DNA of 64,000 bases, taken from positions 5,134,001 to 5,198,000 of the forward strand of contig BRXU01000006.1 of the NCBI GenBank assembly GCA_030267565.1, in the 5' to 3' direction. This DNA is from Pleodorina starrii. Lineage: Eukaryota > Chlorophyta > Chlorophyceae > Chlamydomonadales > Volvocaceae. Below the pieces are notes generated by a model. It was not told the origin of the DNA. It searched no databases and saw nothing but the letters and a program-made list of their open reading frames with translations. Below are positions 39,077 to 49,925 of the stretch, piece after piece (positions within the stretch are counted from its first letter, which is position 1; each line of letters starts with the position of its first letter). The translations under genes were made by a program, and so were the position numbers.

Positions 39077-40819
39077 CAGCAGCAGATGCAGCAACAGCAG
39101 CAGCGATAAACAACAGTGACGGGGCATCTGAATAGGTAGATACGTACGCCCGGGAAGTAAAATAAGTGCAGACACAATACCGAATCTACGGGCGCGATGC
39201 GGCGGTACCACGTACCGGTATCATTGGTTATAGAGATGTAGGGACTGTGCACGGCGGGTGGCTGGGTGGTGGGGCGTGCGGAGGAGGCTCACACACTACC
39301 GTTTGACGTGATGTGAATGATCTACTGCTGGCTGGCAATGGTTAGTTTCGTTCATTTGTAGGTGTTGCCACTTGCCATGCACGCGCACGATGCATTTGCA
39401 GGGGCTGGGCCCTCGATAGCTGCGGCAGTATCTGTCGCCCCCACGTGGTACGGTGCTGAACTTTTTCCAGGTGCCAAACCCTTAAAGTGGCTCGTAAGCT
39501 TGGCGTTCCATAGCTGACCGCACAGCTGTTTGAAGCATCGTGTGACGTGCTTGTGCCGGCCCGCCTTGTGCTGCAGAGTTCGAGTGCTGGCAAACACGCA
39601 CCTTGTACGATGCATATTGACATGTCGAGGTCGTGCGATCGGGCAGGGTGTTGGCGACGTATCGTTCGTGAATCCCAAGTGTGTCTTCGGACGGACCAGC
39701 AGGGATTTGATACAGCGCTGCAGGTCGTTGGCACAGCATTTTTTTAGGCCCAGTCAATTCCCGCAGGTATAATATTGACTTAGCCGGAGAATTGTAGGAG
39801 GTTTCGGTTGCGCTCAGCACGTCTGGCTGAAGCTTGGAGCGTGCGAGCGTCCTCGCGCGGTTGGTACGGCTGCTGAGTCATCCACCTTCGTCCACTTGTT
39901 ATGTACGGTACCCCACTGTAAGGTTTCACTTGATGCAAAACCCTCTTCAGATAGCAAGTTGCTTGTAGTTAATCGTAGCAAGTTTTTATAGCAAGTAGCT
40001 CATATGTAACAAGTCGCCCGTAGAATATTATGTTCTTCTCGAGCAGCTCTAATGTTTGATGAGCTGAAGCTTTTGTGGATAGTTTATCAAATTTATTTAA
40101 AAGATGTAATGCAATGACAAAATCTGTCCAAATAGTTCGGTTAGCTTCTTCATGCTACATTCCTCAGCGCATGTCGCCAGAGTTCTTGATAAATAGGATT
40201 GCACTCAGTTCGCATCGTGCAGCAGTTTGACAGCCCTGCTAGTGGCCTACAATCATTTGGAGCTAGCGTTGTGCTGGTGAGTGCATGGAAGGTCGCGGCG
40301 GCCCTAAGGCACTACTGCCTTTCCTTATCGCCATCTTTCATCTTTTGCACTTGTCCGTTTGTTTAAATGGCGCCATTAACACTGTATTAAAGCACATATT
40401 TGACAGGAAGCGCCAGGGAATGAAGTGTCGCTTTCCTCGGCCATGGAACGGTTGTATGTCGCACTTGCTTGCTTACAGGAAGGAACCGCAGTAGCGGGTG
40501 GCTTGACAGTCATACTTTGCGCCCGCTTGCGTGCGCACCCATTGGAGAGGTGTCCAGGAGAGGGCGGTGCCAGCATGGCAGTTGGGATGTGAAGGGAGGC
40601 CGTCCAGTCAAGTACTCGACGGAGGCTCGTAATGTAAGTGTGGCAGGTTTCATTGCTTTCAGCAGAATGTATGGTGAGAGCGATTGGGTTGGGTTGGGTA
40701 ACGGCTTCACTCGCTCAGAGTGTGTGATGGGCGGACCGGCCCGTGAACGGTTGCGAGTACATACAAGCACGCGCCCTTTCGGGCGCGGGATGCCATATAT
40801 AGCGCCCGTTCCATCCGTT
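39077..40819. other. Intergenic, partly AT-rich
   Basis: No supported gene. A candidate TGTAA for the upstream gene lies near 39916. From about 39930 to 40200 the DNA becomes AT-rich with repeated AGCAAGT words. Minus-strand open stretches around 39350-39820 have no motif. Confidence 0.4.
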
Positions 40820-41210
40820 GGCGTTGCGTAGCGTTGCGTTGTGTTGCGTTGCACACGAGGAGGCGCGCGACATCAATTGTGCATACACTTGCACGCGATT
40901 TGTGACTTGCAACGAAAATGCAATCGTTTTCGCGTGCTTCTTAGGGGGGCGTTGCGTTGCACAGCGTATGTAGCGTAGCGGAGCGGAGTGCGGCGTTGCA
41001 TCACGTGCGCAAGGACGCGCGCGCGACTTTAATCGCGCACGTTAAATTGCAACTTGCGACGTGCTTCTTGCAGCGAAAATGCGATGGTGCACGCGCGCGA
41101 TTTATGGCGTTGCGGAGCATAGCGGAGCGTGCACGACGCTGTTCGTGCACGTTGAAATTGCGACTTGCAATTTGCGAGGAAATGTGATCGTGAACGCGTG
41201 CTCATGAGGT
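40820..41210. repeat. Degenerate tandem repeat of about 120-150 bp
   Basis: About three diverged units share the words GCGCGCGA, CACGTTAAATTGCAACTTGCGA (in variants), GCGAAAATGCGAT and GTAGCGGAGCG. Seen directly; boundaries approximate. Confidence 0.5.
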
Positions 41211-41420
41211 GTGTCATCAATGAATCATAAGCCTGCCTCCACTAATAATGGATTTCCTTGAACTTAGGTGCCCCCATCCAATGTCCTGATATCACAGGAG
41301 GAGGTGTGGACCATCCTTCACAATCAATGAAAGACACCAACAGTTGCAATCCAAGAGTGTTCATCCGGATGTTTCTGCTGCTGGGTGTCTAAACACTCTG
41401 GGAAAAGGGGGGGGTCTAGA

Positions 41421-41735
41421 CTCCGTAAAATGAGGTGCCTATTCTCCGTAAAGTAACCTCACTTTACGGAGGATGGTTCTCCGTAAAGTGTCTCCGTAGG
41501 GTCTCCGTAATATGACAACGTACATTACGGAGACCCTACGGAGACCCTACGGAGAGTATTTTACGGAATATAAACTGTAGTTTACGGAGACGCCGGCAAC
41601 CCCAAAACTTCATTACGGAGAGTCTACGGAGGGTCTTTACGGAATGTAAACCGCATATTACGGAATGTGAACCGTATATTACGGAAGATAAACCGTATAT
41701 TACGGAAGATAAACCGTATATTACGGAAACCGTAA
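41421..41735. repeat. TTACGGAG/CTCCGTAA inverted-repeat cluster
   Basis: More than a dozen TTACGGA or TCCGTAA words occur within about 300 bp in both orientations. The most striking structure is a 22-bp perfect inverted repeat at 41490-41511 and 41524-41545 with a 12-nt loop. The same word recurs at 48750-48975 next to the Helitron-like helicase. May be part of a transposon end or a non-autonomous element. Confidence 0.7.
41639..41722. repeat. 21-bp tandem repeat, four units
   Basis: Units ACGGAA(TG/GA)T(A/G)AACCG(C/T)ATATT at 41639, 41660, 41681 and 41702. The last two are identical and the first two differ at a few positions. Confidence 0.9.
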
Positions 41736-42109
41736 ACTGCACCGCCGCGGATCCAGACCCCGAGAGGTATATCCAGTACGATGGTAGTGAAAACCACCGA
41801 ATACGTGACTGAATGAATCCTCTCAAGTAGACAACCACTTGGTACGTAGGTGGCAAAGTTTTCAGTGACAAGATCCCTTTTCACCTTAAGTCCCCTAGCT
41901 AGGGATTGGGTTTAGCTAGTTCAGGCTGGCCTGGGCCAGACGGATAGTTCAGCCCGCTGCAGCCCCGTCCATACCCTGGGCAACAACGGGCCGGACTGTG
42001 CCAGACGGGTGGAGATACGCGCCCCGTGGTCGCTCGTCTTTGCGTTTTTCCCCTAGGTTCGCTTTTTAGTGTCTGGGTGGCTCGTGCTGTCTGGGCTGGT
42101 TGGTCTTTC

Positions 42110-42545
42110 CCTTGTCCTCGTGTCTCATCCCCTAGGAAGTGCCTGAGAGTTAGGGCACTGAATTGATGACCGAGAGTTCACCGGTTCGATCCCGGCCTTC
42201 GCAGAGGGCTGGGTGACCGATGGGGGCCCTGGTGTGGGAACGAACATCAGGTGATCGCATGGCTCTTTAGCCATGTCCCTGTCCCCTGCACTGGTAGAAC
42301 TCATCATGGTTGAATGTTCAAACAATGATGTGTCTGGCATATCTGGGAAGAATGCGTGCGGGTACCCAGATGTGATCTGAGTGAGACGGAGCCCAGACAC
42401 GGAGTGGGTGGGAGAAGCAACCCATCTTAGTCAAAAAGGCGGTCACCGCGGTAATGGGCTGTACCCGCCGATGAGGCATCAGTCAGTTCCCTTAACCCAC
42501 GCAATGGCTTACGGTCCAGCGTAATACTTTCTTTCTTTCTTTCCT
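42110..42545 (+). mobile_element. tRNA-derived SINE-like element
   Basis: Around 42135-42205 there is a tRNA-like segment: a D-arm-like GCCTGAGAGTTAGGGC, then a good Pol III B box (GGTTCGATCCCGG) at the expected distance. The acceptor stem does not pair well, so it is not a functional tRNA gene. The unrelated body that follows (to the CTTT repeat near 42525-42542) fits a SINE. tRNA-derived SINEs are known in Chlamydomonas. Boundaries are uncertain. Confidence 0.45.
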
Positions 42546-43796
42546 CGTGTCTCCGCTGCAGTACACGGCCAGCTGGCCCGCTGGATCTCCCGTTTTGCGG
42601 TCTGAAGCCCACGGTAACCCCTACCCTACTTACTTGGGAGGCCGCAGACATGCTGCTGGTCTTGCTCCTGGCCGCTAGTCCATGTCCATGATAGCTCCCC
42701 CAGCACAGCTACTCCCGGCCGCTAGCTCCAAGTCCACTCCAAGGCTAGCCCATCCACGTGTTCACTCCAAAGCCGCTAGCTCCATCTCCGTGCACTCCGT
42801 GCTGAACTGCGTTGTGTAAGGGCAATGGGTTGATTACATTAGGGACGGAAAACGCTTAGCTACACAGCTATTAAAGACCATTGGCGTCAGTTATAAAAAC
42901 TGTTATCCTTACATGTTTCGCTCCTGGAATCGGTCCCTTGCCAAAGTTCCGGCGTGGAAGAGACTGCCCACAATGTCGATTGGTACTCGGCGAACAGCGG
43001 GACCTTGTCGTTGAGTCTGATAATTTCCGAAGCTTTTGTCACATGGTTAGCAGTTACCTGTGGCAACCCTGCGAGCAAATCTTGAACTTATTGAAGCGCT
43101 CGCCTTGCTTTGACTTTTGCTATCGGCAGTCAAGAATAAGCGTATAGGCAAGGGCGAAAGTAGTGCGCTATTCCCAATGTCTATTTATTATGCTCTGTAT
43201 ATATTGAATGTAGAAGGAAAGCGTATATGCCAGCAACGCGTATAGTGGAACGGTCATTGGTTTCCGTACTGACATCGGGCTCCTCGCTGCTCGCTCTTCT
43301 AAGCCATTAACACTTGAAAGGACACCTTTACAACGCAAATTTTTACCGTCATTGCCGTTAATGTGGTGCGCAAGGCCTTCCTGCGGCGTTTTGTCGGTGC
43401 ATGCCTGCATGCATCCCGACGCAAAATGACGCTAGTCGTCATTTGTTGTAATGTTGATGGTCCGGAATCTTAATAAGCAAATTCTTGCATTATTGCGTTG
43501 CAATAGAACTGCGACAGCACAGCTGTCAGCCATACCCCAAGTGCCCCAAGGCCCCCACGCACCCTGTCTTTCTTCCCTTTCCGCCCGGGGCAGACTGGCT
43601 CATAAGGCTATGGGGCTGGGGCTAGGGTCTGAGGCTTCAAGGCTTTTGTTTGGGGGCTGGGGCTAACACAGTTAGGCATTGAGGCTGGAGCTGATCCTTG
43701 GACACTTGGCCTAAAGATGGTTAGGGCTAGGGGCCGGACATAGGGTTAAGGGGCCCATAGCCGGAGATTGATTCAAGGAGGTCGGGGCCGGACATG
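42546..43796. other. Intergenic sequence before the satellite
   Basis: No supported gene. About 42660-42800 has repeated GCTAGCTCCA/CTAGTCCA words. About 43600-43790 is G-rich with repeated GGGGCTAGGG- and GGGCCGGACAT-like words that lead into the satellite. Confidence 0.4.
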
Positions 43797-46700
43797 GGTG
43801 CGCCCCCCGGAAACTGTGACAGCGCGCGCCTTACCCCTGTGATGCGGAAATGGGTTCATTCAGGGCCGGCTCAGCGCTGCAACCTCCCGTGCAGCCGCTG
43901 CTCTCCACGCCCGCAGCACCCGTGCATTCCGGAGTCTGCCGGCTGTGTGTCTGATGGGATACTCGGCACAACAAGCGCGGCGGTTCTGGCACTGACCGCA
44001 AACAACCGCCCGCACCCCGGAAACTGTGACAGCGTGCGCCTTACCCCTGTGATGCGGAAATGGCTGGGTGCACCCACGGCCGGCTCAGCGCTGCAACCTC
44101 CCGTGCAGCCGCTGCTCTCCACGCCCGCAGCACCCGTGCATTCCGGAGCCTGCCGGCTGTGTATCTAATGGAATACTCGGCACAACAAGCGCAGCGGTTC
44201 TGGCACTGACCCCAAACAACCGCCCGCACCCCGGAAACTGTGACAGTGCGTGCCTTACCCCTGTGATGCGGAAATGGGCTCATCCAGGGCCGGCTCAGCG
44301 CTGCAACCTCCCGTGCAGCCGCTGCTCTCCACGCCCGCAGCACCCGTGCATTCCGGAGTCTGCCGGCTGTGTTTCTAATGGGATACTCGGCACAACAAGC
44401 GCGGCGGTTCTGGCACTGACCCCAAACAACCGCCCGCACCCCGGAAACTGTGACAGTGCGTGCCTTACCCCTGTGATGCGGAAATGGGTTCATCCAGGGC
44501 CGGCTCAGCGCTGCAACCTCCCGTGCAGCCGCTGCTCTCCACGCCCGCAGCACCCGTGCATTCCGGAGTCTGCCGGCTGTGTTTCTAATGGGATACTCGA
44601 CACAACAAGCGCGGCGGTTCTGGCAATGACCCCAAACAACAGCCCACACCCCGGAAACTGTGACAGCGTGCGCCTTACCCCTGTGATGCGGAAATGGGTT
44701 CATCCAGGGCCGGCTCAGCGCTGCAACCTCCCGTGCAGCCGCTGCTCTCCACGCCCGCAGCACCCGTGCATTCCGGAGTCTGCCGGCTGTGTGTCTGATG
44801 GGATACTCGGCACAACAAGCGCAGCGGTTCTGGCACTGACCCCAAACAACCGCCCGCACCCCGGAAACTGTGACAGTGCGTGCCTTACCCCTGTGATGCG
44901 GAAATGGGTGCACCCACGGCCGGCTCCGCGCTGCCCCCTCCTGTGCAGCCGCTGGTCTCCGTGCCCGCAGCGCCCGTCTGCTGGCGGGAATGAAGCGCCG
45001 TGCACCCCACGCTGCATGCGCGTAGAAAGACGGGCCTGTGGGCGAGCAATCCGAGGGCTACCCTCAAATAAGCCATACAGTTGCAAGTGCCAGTCGGATG
45101 TACCGTGCGTTTCCGGAGTCTGCCGGCTGTGTGTCTGATGGGATACTCTGCACAACAAGCGCGGCGGTTCTGGCACTGACCGCAAACAACCGCCCGCACC
45201 CCGGAAACTGTGACAGCGTGCGCCTTACCCCTGTGATGCGGAAATGGCTGGGTGCACCCACGGCCGGCTCAGCGCTGCAACCTCCCGTGCAGCCGCTGCT
45301 CTCCACGCCCGCAGCACCCGTGCATTCCGGAGTCTGCCGGCTGTGTTTCTAATGGGATACTCGACACAACAAGCGCGGCGGTTCTGGCAATGACCCCAAA
45401 CAACAGCCCACACCCCGGAAACTGTGACAGCGCGCGCCTTACCCCTGTGATGCGGAAATGGGTTCATTCAGGGCCGGCTCAGCGCTGCAACCTCCCGTGC
45501 AGCCGCTGCTCTCCACGCCCGCAGCACCCGTGCATTCCGGAGCCTGCCGGCTGTGTATCTAATGGAATACTCGGCACAACAAGCGCAGCGGTTCTGGCAC
45601 TGACCCCAAACAACCGCCCGCACCCCGGAAACTGTGACAGTGCGTGCCTTACCCCTGTGATGCGGAAATGGGTTCATCCAGGGCCGGCTCAGCGCTGCAA
45701 CCTCCCGTGCAGCCGCTGCTCTCCACGCCCGCAGCACCCGTGCATTCCGGAGTCTGCCGGCTGTGTTTCTAATGGGATACTCGACACAACAAGCGCGGCG
45801 GTTCTGGCAATGACCCCAAACAACAGCCCACACCCCGGAAACTGTGACAGCGTGCGCCTTACCCCTGTGATGCGGAAATGGGTTCATCCAGGGCCGGCTC
45901 AGCGCTGCAACCTCCCGTGCAGCCGCTGCTCTCCACGCCCGCAGCACCCGTGCATTCCGGAGTCTGCCGGCTGTGTGTCTGATGGGATACTCGGCACAAC
46001 AAGCGCAGCGGTTCTGGCACTGACCCCAAACAACCGCCCGCACCCCGGAAACTGTGACAGTGCGTGCCTTACCCCTGTGATGCGGAAATGGGTGCACCCA
46101 CGGCCGGCTCCGCGCTGCCCCCTCCTGTGCAGCCGCTGGTCTCCGTGCCCGCAGCGCCCGTCTGCTGGCGGGAATGAAGCGCCGTGCACCCCACGCTGCA
46201 TGCGCGTAGAAAGACGGGCCTGTGGGCGAGCAATCCGAGGGCTACCCTCAAATAAGCCATACAGTTGCAAGTGCCAGTCGGATGTACCGTGCGTTTCCGG
46301 AGTCTGCCGGCTGTGTGTCTGATGGGATACTCTGCACAACAAGCGCGGCGGTTCTGGCACTGACCGCAAACAACCGCCCGCACCCCGGAAACTGTGACAG
46401 CGTGCGCCTTACCCCTGTGATGCGGAAATGGCTGGGTGCACCCACGGCCGGCTCAGCGCTGCAACCTCCCGTGCAGCCGCTGCTCTCCACGCCCGCAGCA
46501 CCCGTGCATTCCGGAGTCTGCCGGCTGTGTTTCTAATGGGATACTCGACACAACAAGCGCGGCGGTTCTGGCAATGACCCCAAACAACAGCCCACACCCC
46601 GGAAACTGTGACAGCGCGCGCCTTACCCCTGTGATGCGGAAATGGGTTCATTCAGGGCCGGCTCAGCGCTGCAACCTCCCGTGCAGCCGCTGCTCTCCAC

Positions 46701-48255
46701 GCCCGCAGCACCCGTGCATTCCGGAGCCTGCCGGCTGTGTATCTAATGGAATACTCGGCACAACAAGCGCAGCGGTTCTGGCACTGACCCCAAACAACCG
46801 CCCGCACCCCGGAAACTGTGACAGTGCGTGCCTTACCCCTGTGATGCGGAAATGGGTTCATCCAGGGCCGGCTCAGCGCTGCAACCTCCCGTGCAGCCGC
46901 TGCTCTCCACGCCCGCAGCACCCGTGCATTCCGGAGTCTGCCGGCTGTGTTTCTAATGGGATACTCGGCACAACAAGCGCGGCGGTTCTGGCACTGACCC
47001 CAAACAACCGCCCGCACCCCGGAAACTGTGACAGTGCGTGCCTTACCCCTGTGATGCGGAAATGGGTTCATCCAGGGCCGGCTCAGCGCTGCAACCTCCC
47101 GTGCAGCCGCTGCTCTCCACGCCCGCAGCACCCGTGCGTTCTGGAGTCTGCCGGCTGTTTTTCTAATGGGATACTCTGCACAACAAGCGCGGCGGTTCTG
47201 GCACTGACCGCAAACAACCGCCCGCACCCCGGAAACTGTGACAGCGTGCGCCTTACCCCTGTGATGCGGAAATGGGTTCATCCAGGGCCGGCTCAGCGCT
47301 GCAACCTCCCGTGCAGCCGCTGCTCTCCACGCCCGCAGCACCCGTGCATTCCGGAGTCTGCCGGCTGTGTGTCTGATGGGATACTCGGCACAACAAGCGC
47401 AGCGGTTCTGGCACTGACCCCAAACAACCGCCCGCACCCCGGAAACTGTGACAGTGCGTGCCTTACCCCTGTGATGCGGAAATGGGTGCACCCACGGCCG
47501 GCTCCGCGCTGCCCCCTCCTGTGCAGCCGCTGGTCTCCGTGCCCGCAGCGCCCGTCTGCTGGCGGGAATGAAGCGCCGTGCACCCCACGCTGCATGCGTG
47601 TAGAAAGACGGGCATGTGGGCGAGAAATCCGAGGGCTACCCTCAAATAAGCCATACAGTTGCAAGTGCCAGTCGGATGTACCGTGCGTTTCCGGAGTCTG
47701 CCGGCTGTGTGTCTGATGGGATACTCTGCACAACAAGCGCGGCGGTTCTGGCACTGACCGCAAACAACCGCCCGCACCCCGGAAACTGTGACAGCGTGCG
47801 CCTTACCCCTGTGATGCGGAAATGGCTGGGTGCACCCACGGCCGGCTCAGCGCTGCAACCTCCCGTGCAGCCGCTGCTCTCCACTTCTGCAGCGCCAGTG
47901 CGTTCCGGAGTCTGCTGGCTGTGTGTCTGATGGGATACTCTGCACAACAAGCGCGGCGGTTCTGGCACTGACCCCAAACAACCGCCCGCACCCCGGAAAC
48001 TGTGACAGCGTGCGCCTTACTCCTGTGATGCGGAAATGGGTGCACCCACGGCCGGCTCATCGCTGCAACCTCCCGTGCAGCTGCTGCTCTCCACGCCTGC
48101 AGCGCCAGTGCGTTCCGGAGTCTGTCGGCTGTGTGTCTAATGGGATACTCTGCACACAAAGCGTGGTGGTTCGCCAAACCACCACCCGTGTCCCGGAAAC
48201 TGTGTCAGTGCACGCCGCCGTACCCCTGTGTTGCGGTACACCCAGGGCCGGCTCC
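43797..48255. repeat. 210-bp satellite array with higher-order structure
   Basis: About 20 units, each recognised by CCCCGGAAACTGTGACAG; spacing is usually 210 bp (for example the GGATACTCGG starts at 44381, 44591 and 44801). Some units carry an extra few bases (CTGGGTGCACCCA) and one diverged variant adds about 130 bp. Composite blocks recur at 1,184 bp (for example 45038 and 46222) and at 1,394 bp (46222 and 47616, which is 1,184 plus 210). Because 210 is divisible by three, long open frames run through the array on both strands (up to 426 codons plus, 290 minus). They are repeats of a 70-residue Cys-containing unit, and nothing shows they are expressed. Confidence 0.92.
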
Positions 48256-48857
48256 GCGCCCCGTCGCCAGTTAACACTCCAGCCAAATCTCCGTTCAAAT
48301 ATACGCAGTTCATGACTGGATGGGATGGGAGTCGACCGCCGACGAGCAACAACGAGGCGATGCTGTTGGTGCTCAACGTTAGTTGGGGCGCAGCTTAAGG
48401 CTCTCTGGGCCAACGTAAAGTCCACAAATACTGAAGCATAACAGAGTACTCTTACACGAAGCATCCGATGCGTACGGTTCAAACGTCTGTCTATGTGTCT
48501 GAGACAGCTTTCACCCGCTCGCCCCTAGTAGCGTTATACATCCCAGCATCAAGACGTCAATAATACGCTCAACATTACGCATGCCTTTTGAGATGAAGCC
48601 GGTGAGCTGCCCTTTATTGGAAAAGTGTACACCAGGGCTGTGCCTGCACTACATATTCCTCGTACGTTATCCTGACCATAACCTATATTGATCTGTATAA
48701 CTATATTTGCGGAAACAGGGTATGGCGAATATGCTGGCTTCTAAGAACCCCGTAAAGTCGGCGGGGAACTGAAGTTTACGGAAAAGTTGTACATGGAAAG
48801 TGATGGGCTTTGCCTGCGCTATGTATCTTTCATACGTACTTCTGAGTATCTACAAAA
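48256..48857. other. Spacer between satellite and helicase fragment
   Basis: No gene recognised. From about 48750 it contains TTACGGA/CCGTAA words like those at 41421-41735. It is repeated at 51221-51822. Confidence 0.5.
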
Positions 48858-49541
48858 ATGCTATGTATTGAATACTTGCACAAACATGGTATGTGCTTTG
48901 GCTGGCTCCCCAAACTCCGTAAAATAGGCAAATTGAAGGTTACGGCGTCCAAACTGCACTTTACGGAGAAAAATACCATTACGGAGAAAATCCTTTCCCA
49001 GAGTGTGGGTGACACGGTGCCAAAGTACGCCACGTTTGGGGAGACGCTAAACAAGTGGATGAACAAATCGAAAGGCATCACGTACATGGGGCCTTTCCTG
49101 CAGGTCGCCATAGGCGCAAAGGTCATCCTCACCCGTAACCTCGACGTTGGCAAGGGAGCTGCAAATGGCAGCACAAGCACGGTTGTGGAACTAAACTACC
49201 ATCGCACCAACTCCGACCACCTCCAATCTATCACCGTGCGGCTACACCACAACAACCACATCATTCGAGTCACACGCTCTCGGATTGCATCTATACACCT
49301 CGGCGGCACTTCTTTCTTTAAGGCGACCTTCCCCCTGGCCCTGGCATACGCCCTGACGGCACACCGAGCGCAGGGCGCAACAATCACCGGCCGATGTTTC
49401 GTCCACATGTCAGACGCCTTCACCCCCGGCTTGCTGTACGTCATGCTGTCAAGAGTCACAACCCGGGCAAATCTTAGCATCGTGGGCCAATTCCTTCCGC
49501 AACATATCATTCCCGTCAAACTACCCCCCGCACCTTCGTAG
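48858..49541 (+). CDS. Helitron-type PIF1 helicase C-terminal fragment, copy 1
   Basis: A 227-codon open frame ending in a natural stop. It contains the C-terminal helicase motifs of Helitron Rep/Hel and PIF1 proteins in order: GAKVILTRNLDVGKG followed by NGS, then FPLALAYALTAHRAQGATI (motif V-like) and LLYVMLSRVTTRANL (motif VI-like). The Walker A/B half and the Rep HUH nuclease are absent, so this is a truncated relic, possibly the last exon of a longer element gene. The first about 50 codons contain TTACGGAG repeats and are probably not native helicase. Helicase family is well supported; Helitron origin follows from the motif style and the repeat setting. Confidence 0.8.
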   Translation: MLCIEYLHKHGMCFGWLPKLRKIGKLKVTASKLHFTEKNTITEKILSQSVGDTVPKYATFGETLNKWMNKSKGITYMGPFLQVAIGAKVILTRNLDVGKGAANGSTSTVVELNYHRTNSDHLQSITVRLHHNNHIIRVTRSRIASIHLGGTSFFKATFPLALAYALTAHRAQGATITGRCFVHMSDAFTPGLLYVMLSRVTTRANLSIVGQFLPQHIIPVKLPPAPS

Positions 49542-49925
49542 CCGCTACATCTTGCCGTCGTACAATGGGTGTGGTGTGTTCAATAATAGCGACCACGCTG
49601 GAACGCCTATGAATGCTAGTAATACTGGTTCGCCCGGCATAGCCCAAGCGTACATCATGGGTTTAAAGAGTACGTTTCGGGTTGCCCGGGACCCAGCCTG
49701 CTACGGTGGAGATCATTAGGTGCCAGGTGTGCATGCTAAGTGGGTACCACGCTCCGGCGGACTTCAGACCATGACCTAGCGTCCAACACGCATACGGCGT
49801 GTTCATGATGACCTTACAACATATATTCACGGCTTCCTTGCTTCTCTCTAGTATGCTCCGAACGTGCCGCAGGTGTGTGGGAATATTGCCGTCGGGCACA
49901 ACTTTTTTGCGGCCAACTTGCGCAG
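49542..49925. other. Helitron-like downstream sequence
   Basis: No gene recognised on the plus strand. The minus strand here contains part of an open stretch (KEAVNICCKVIMNTPYACW) that is longer in the second unit at 52628-53131. Confidence 0.4.

Larger units (their letters stand above)
46961..49925. repeat. 2,965-bp tandem duplication, unit 1
   Basis: Carries the last six satellite units, a non-repetitive stretch and the helicase fragment. It matches 49926-52890 with no difference that I noticed. The junction at 49925/49926 joins TTGCGCAG to ATACTCGGCA, whereas unit 2 continues beyond TTGCGCAG into CTTGGCACTG. Confidence 0.9.

Noticed and set aside
42135..42205. Functional tRNA gene
   Set aside because: The B box and D-arm-like segment are good, but the acceptor stem does not pair and no sensible anticodon loop forms.
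46436..47716. A 426-residue repeat protein gene
   Set aside because: The open frame arises from a unit length divisible by three, is open on both strands, and has no splice, start or poly(A) context of its own.
43797..48255. CRISPR-like repeat array
   Set aside because: Units are 210 bp and contiguous with no unique spacers, and the genome is eukaryotic.
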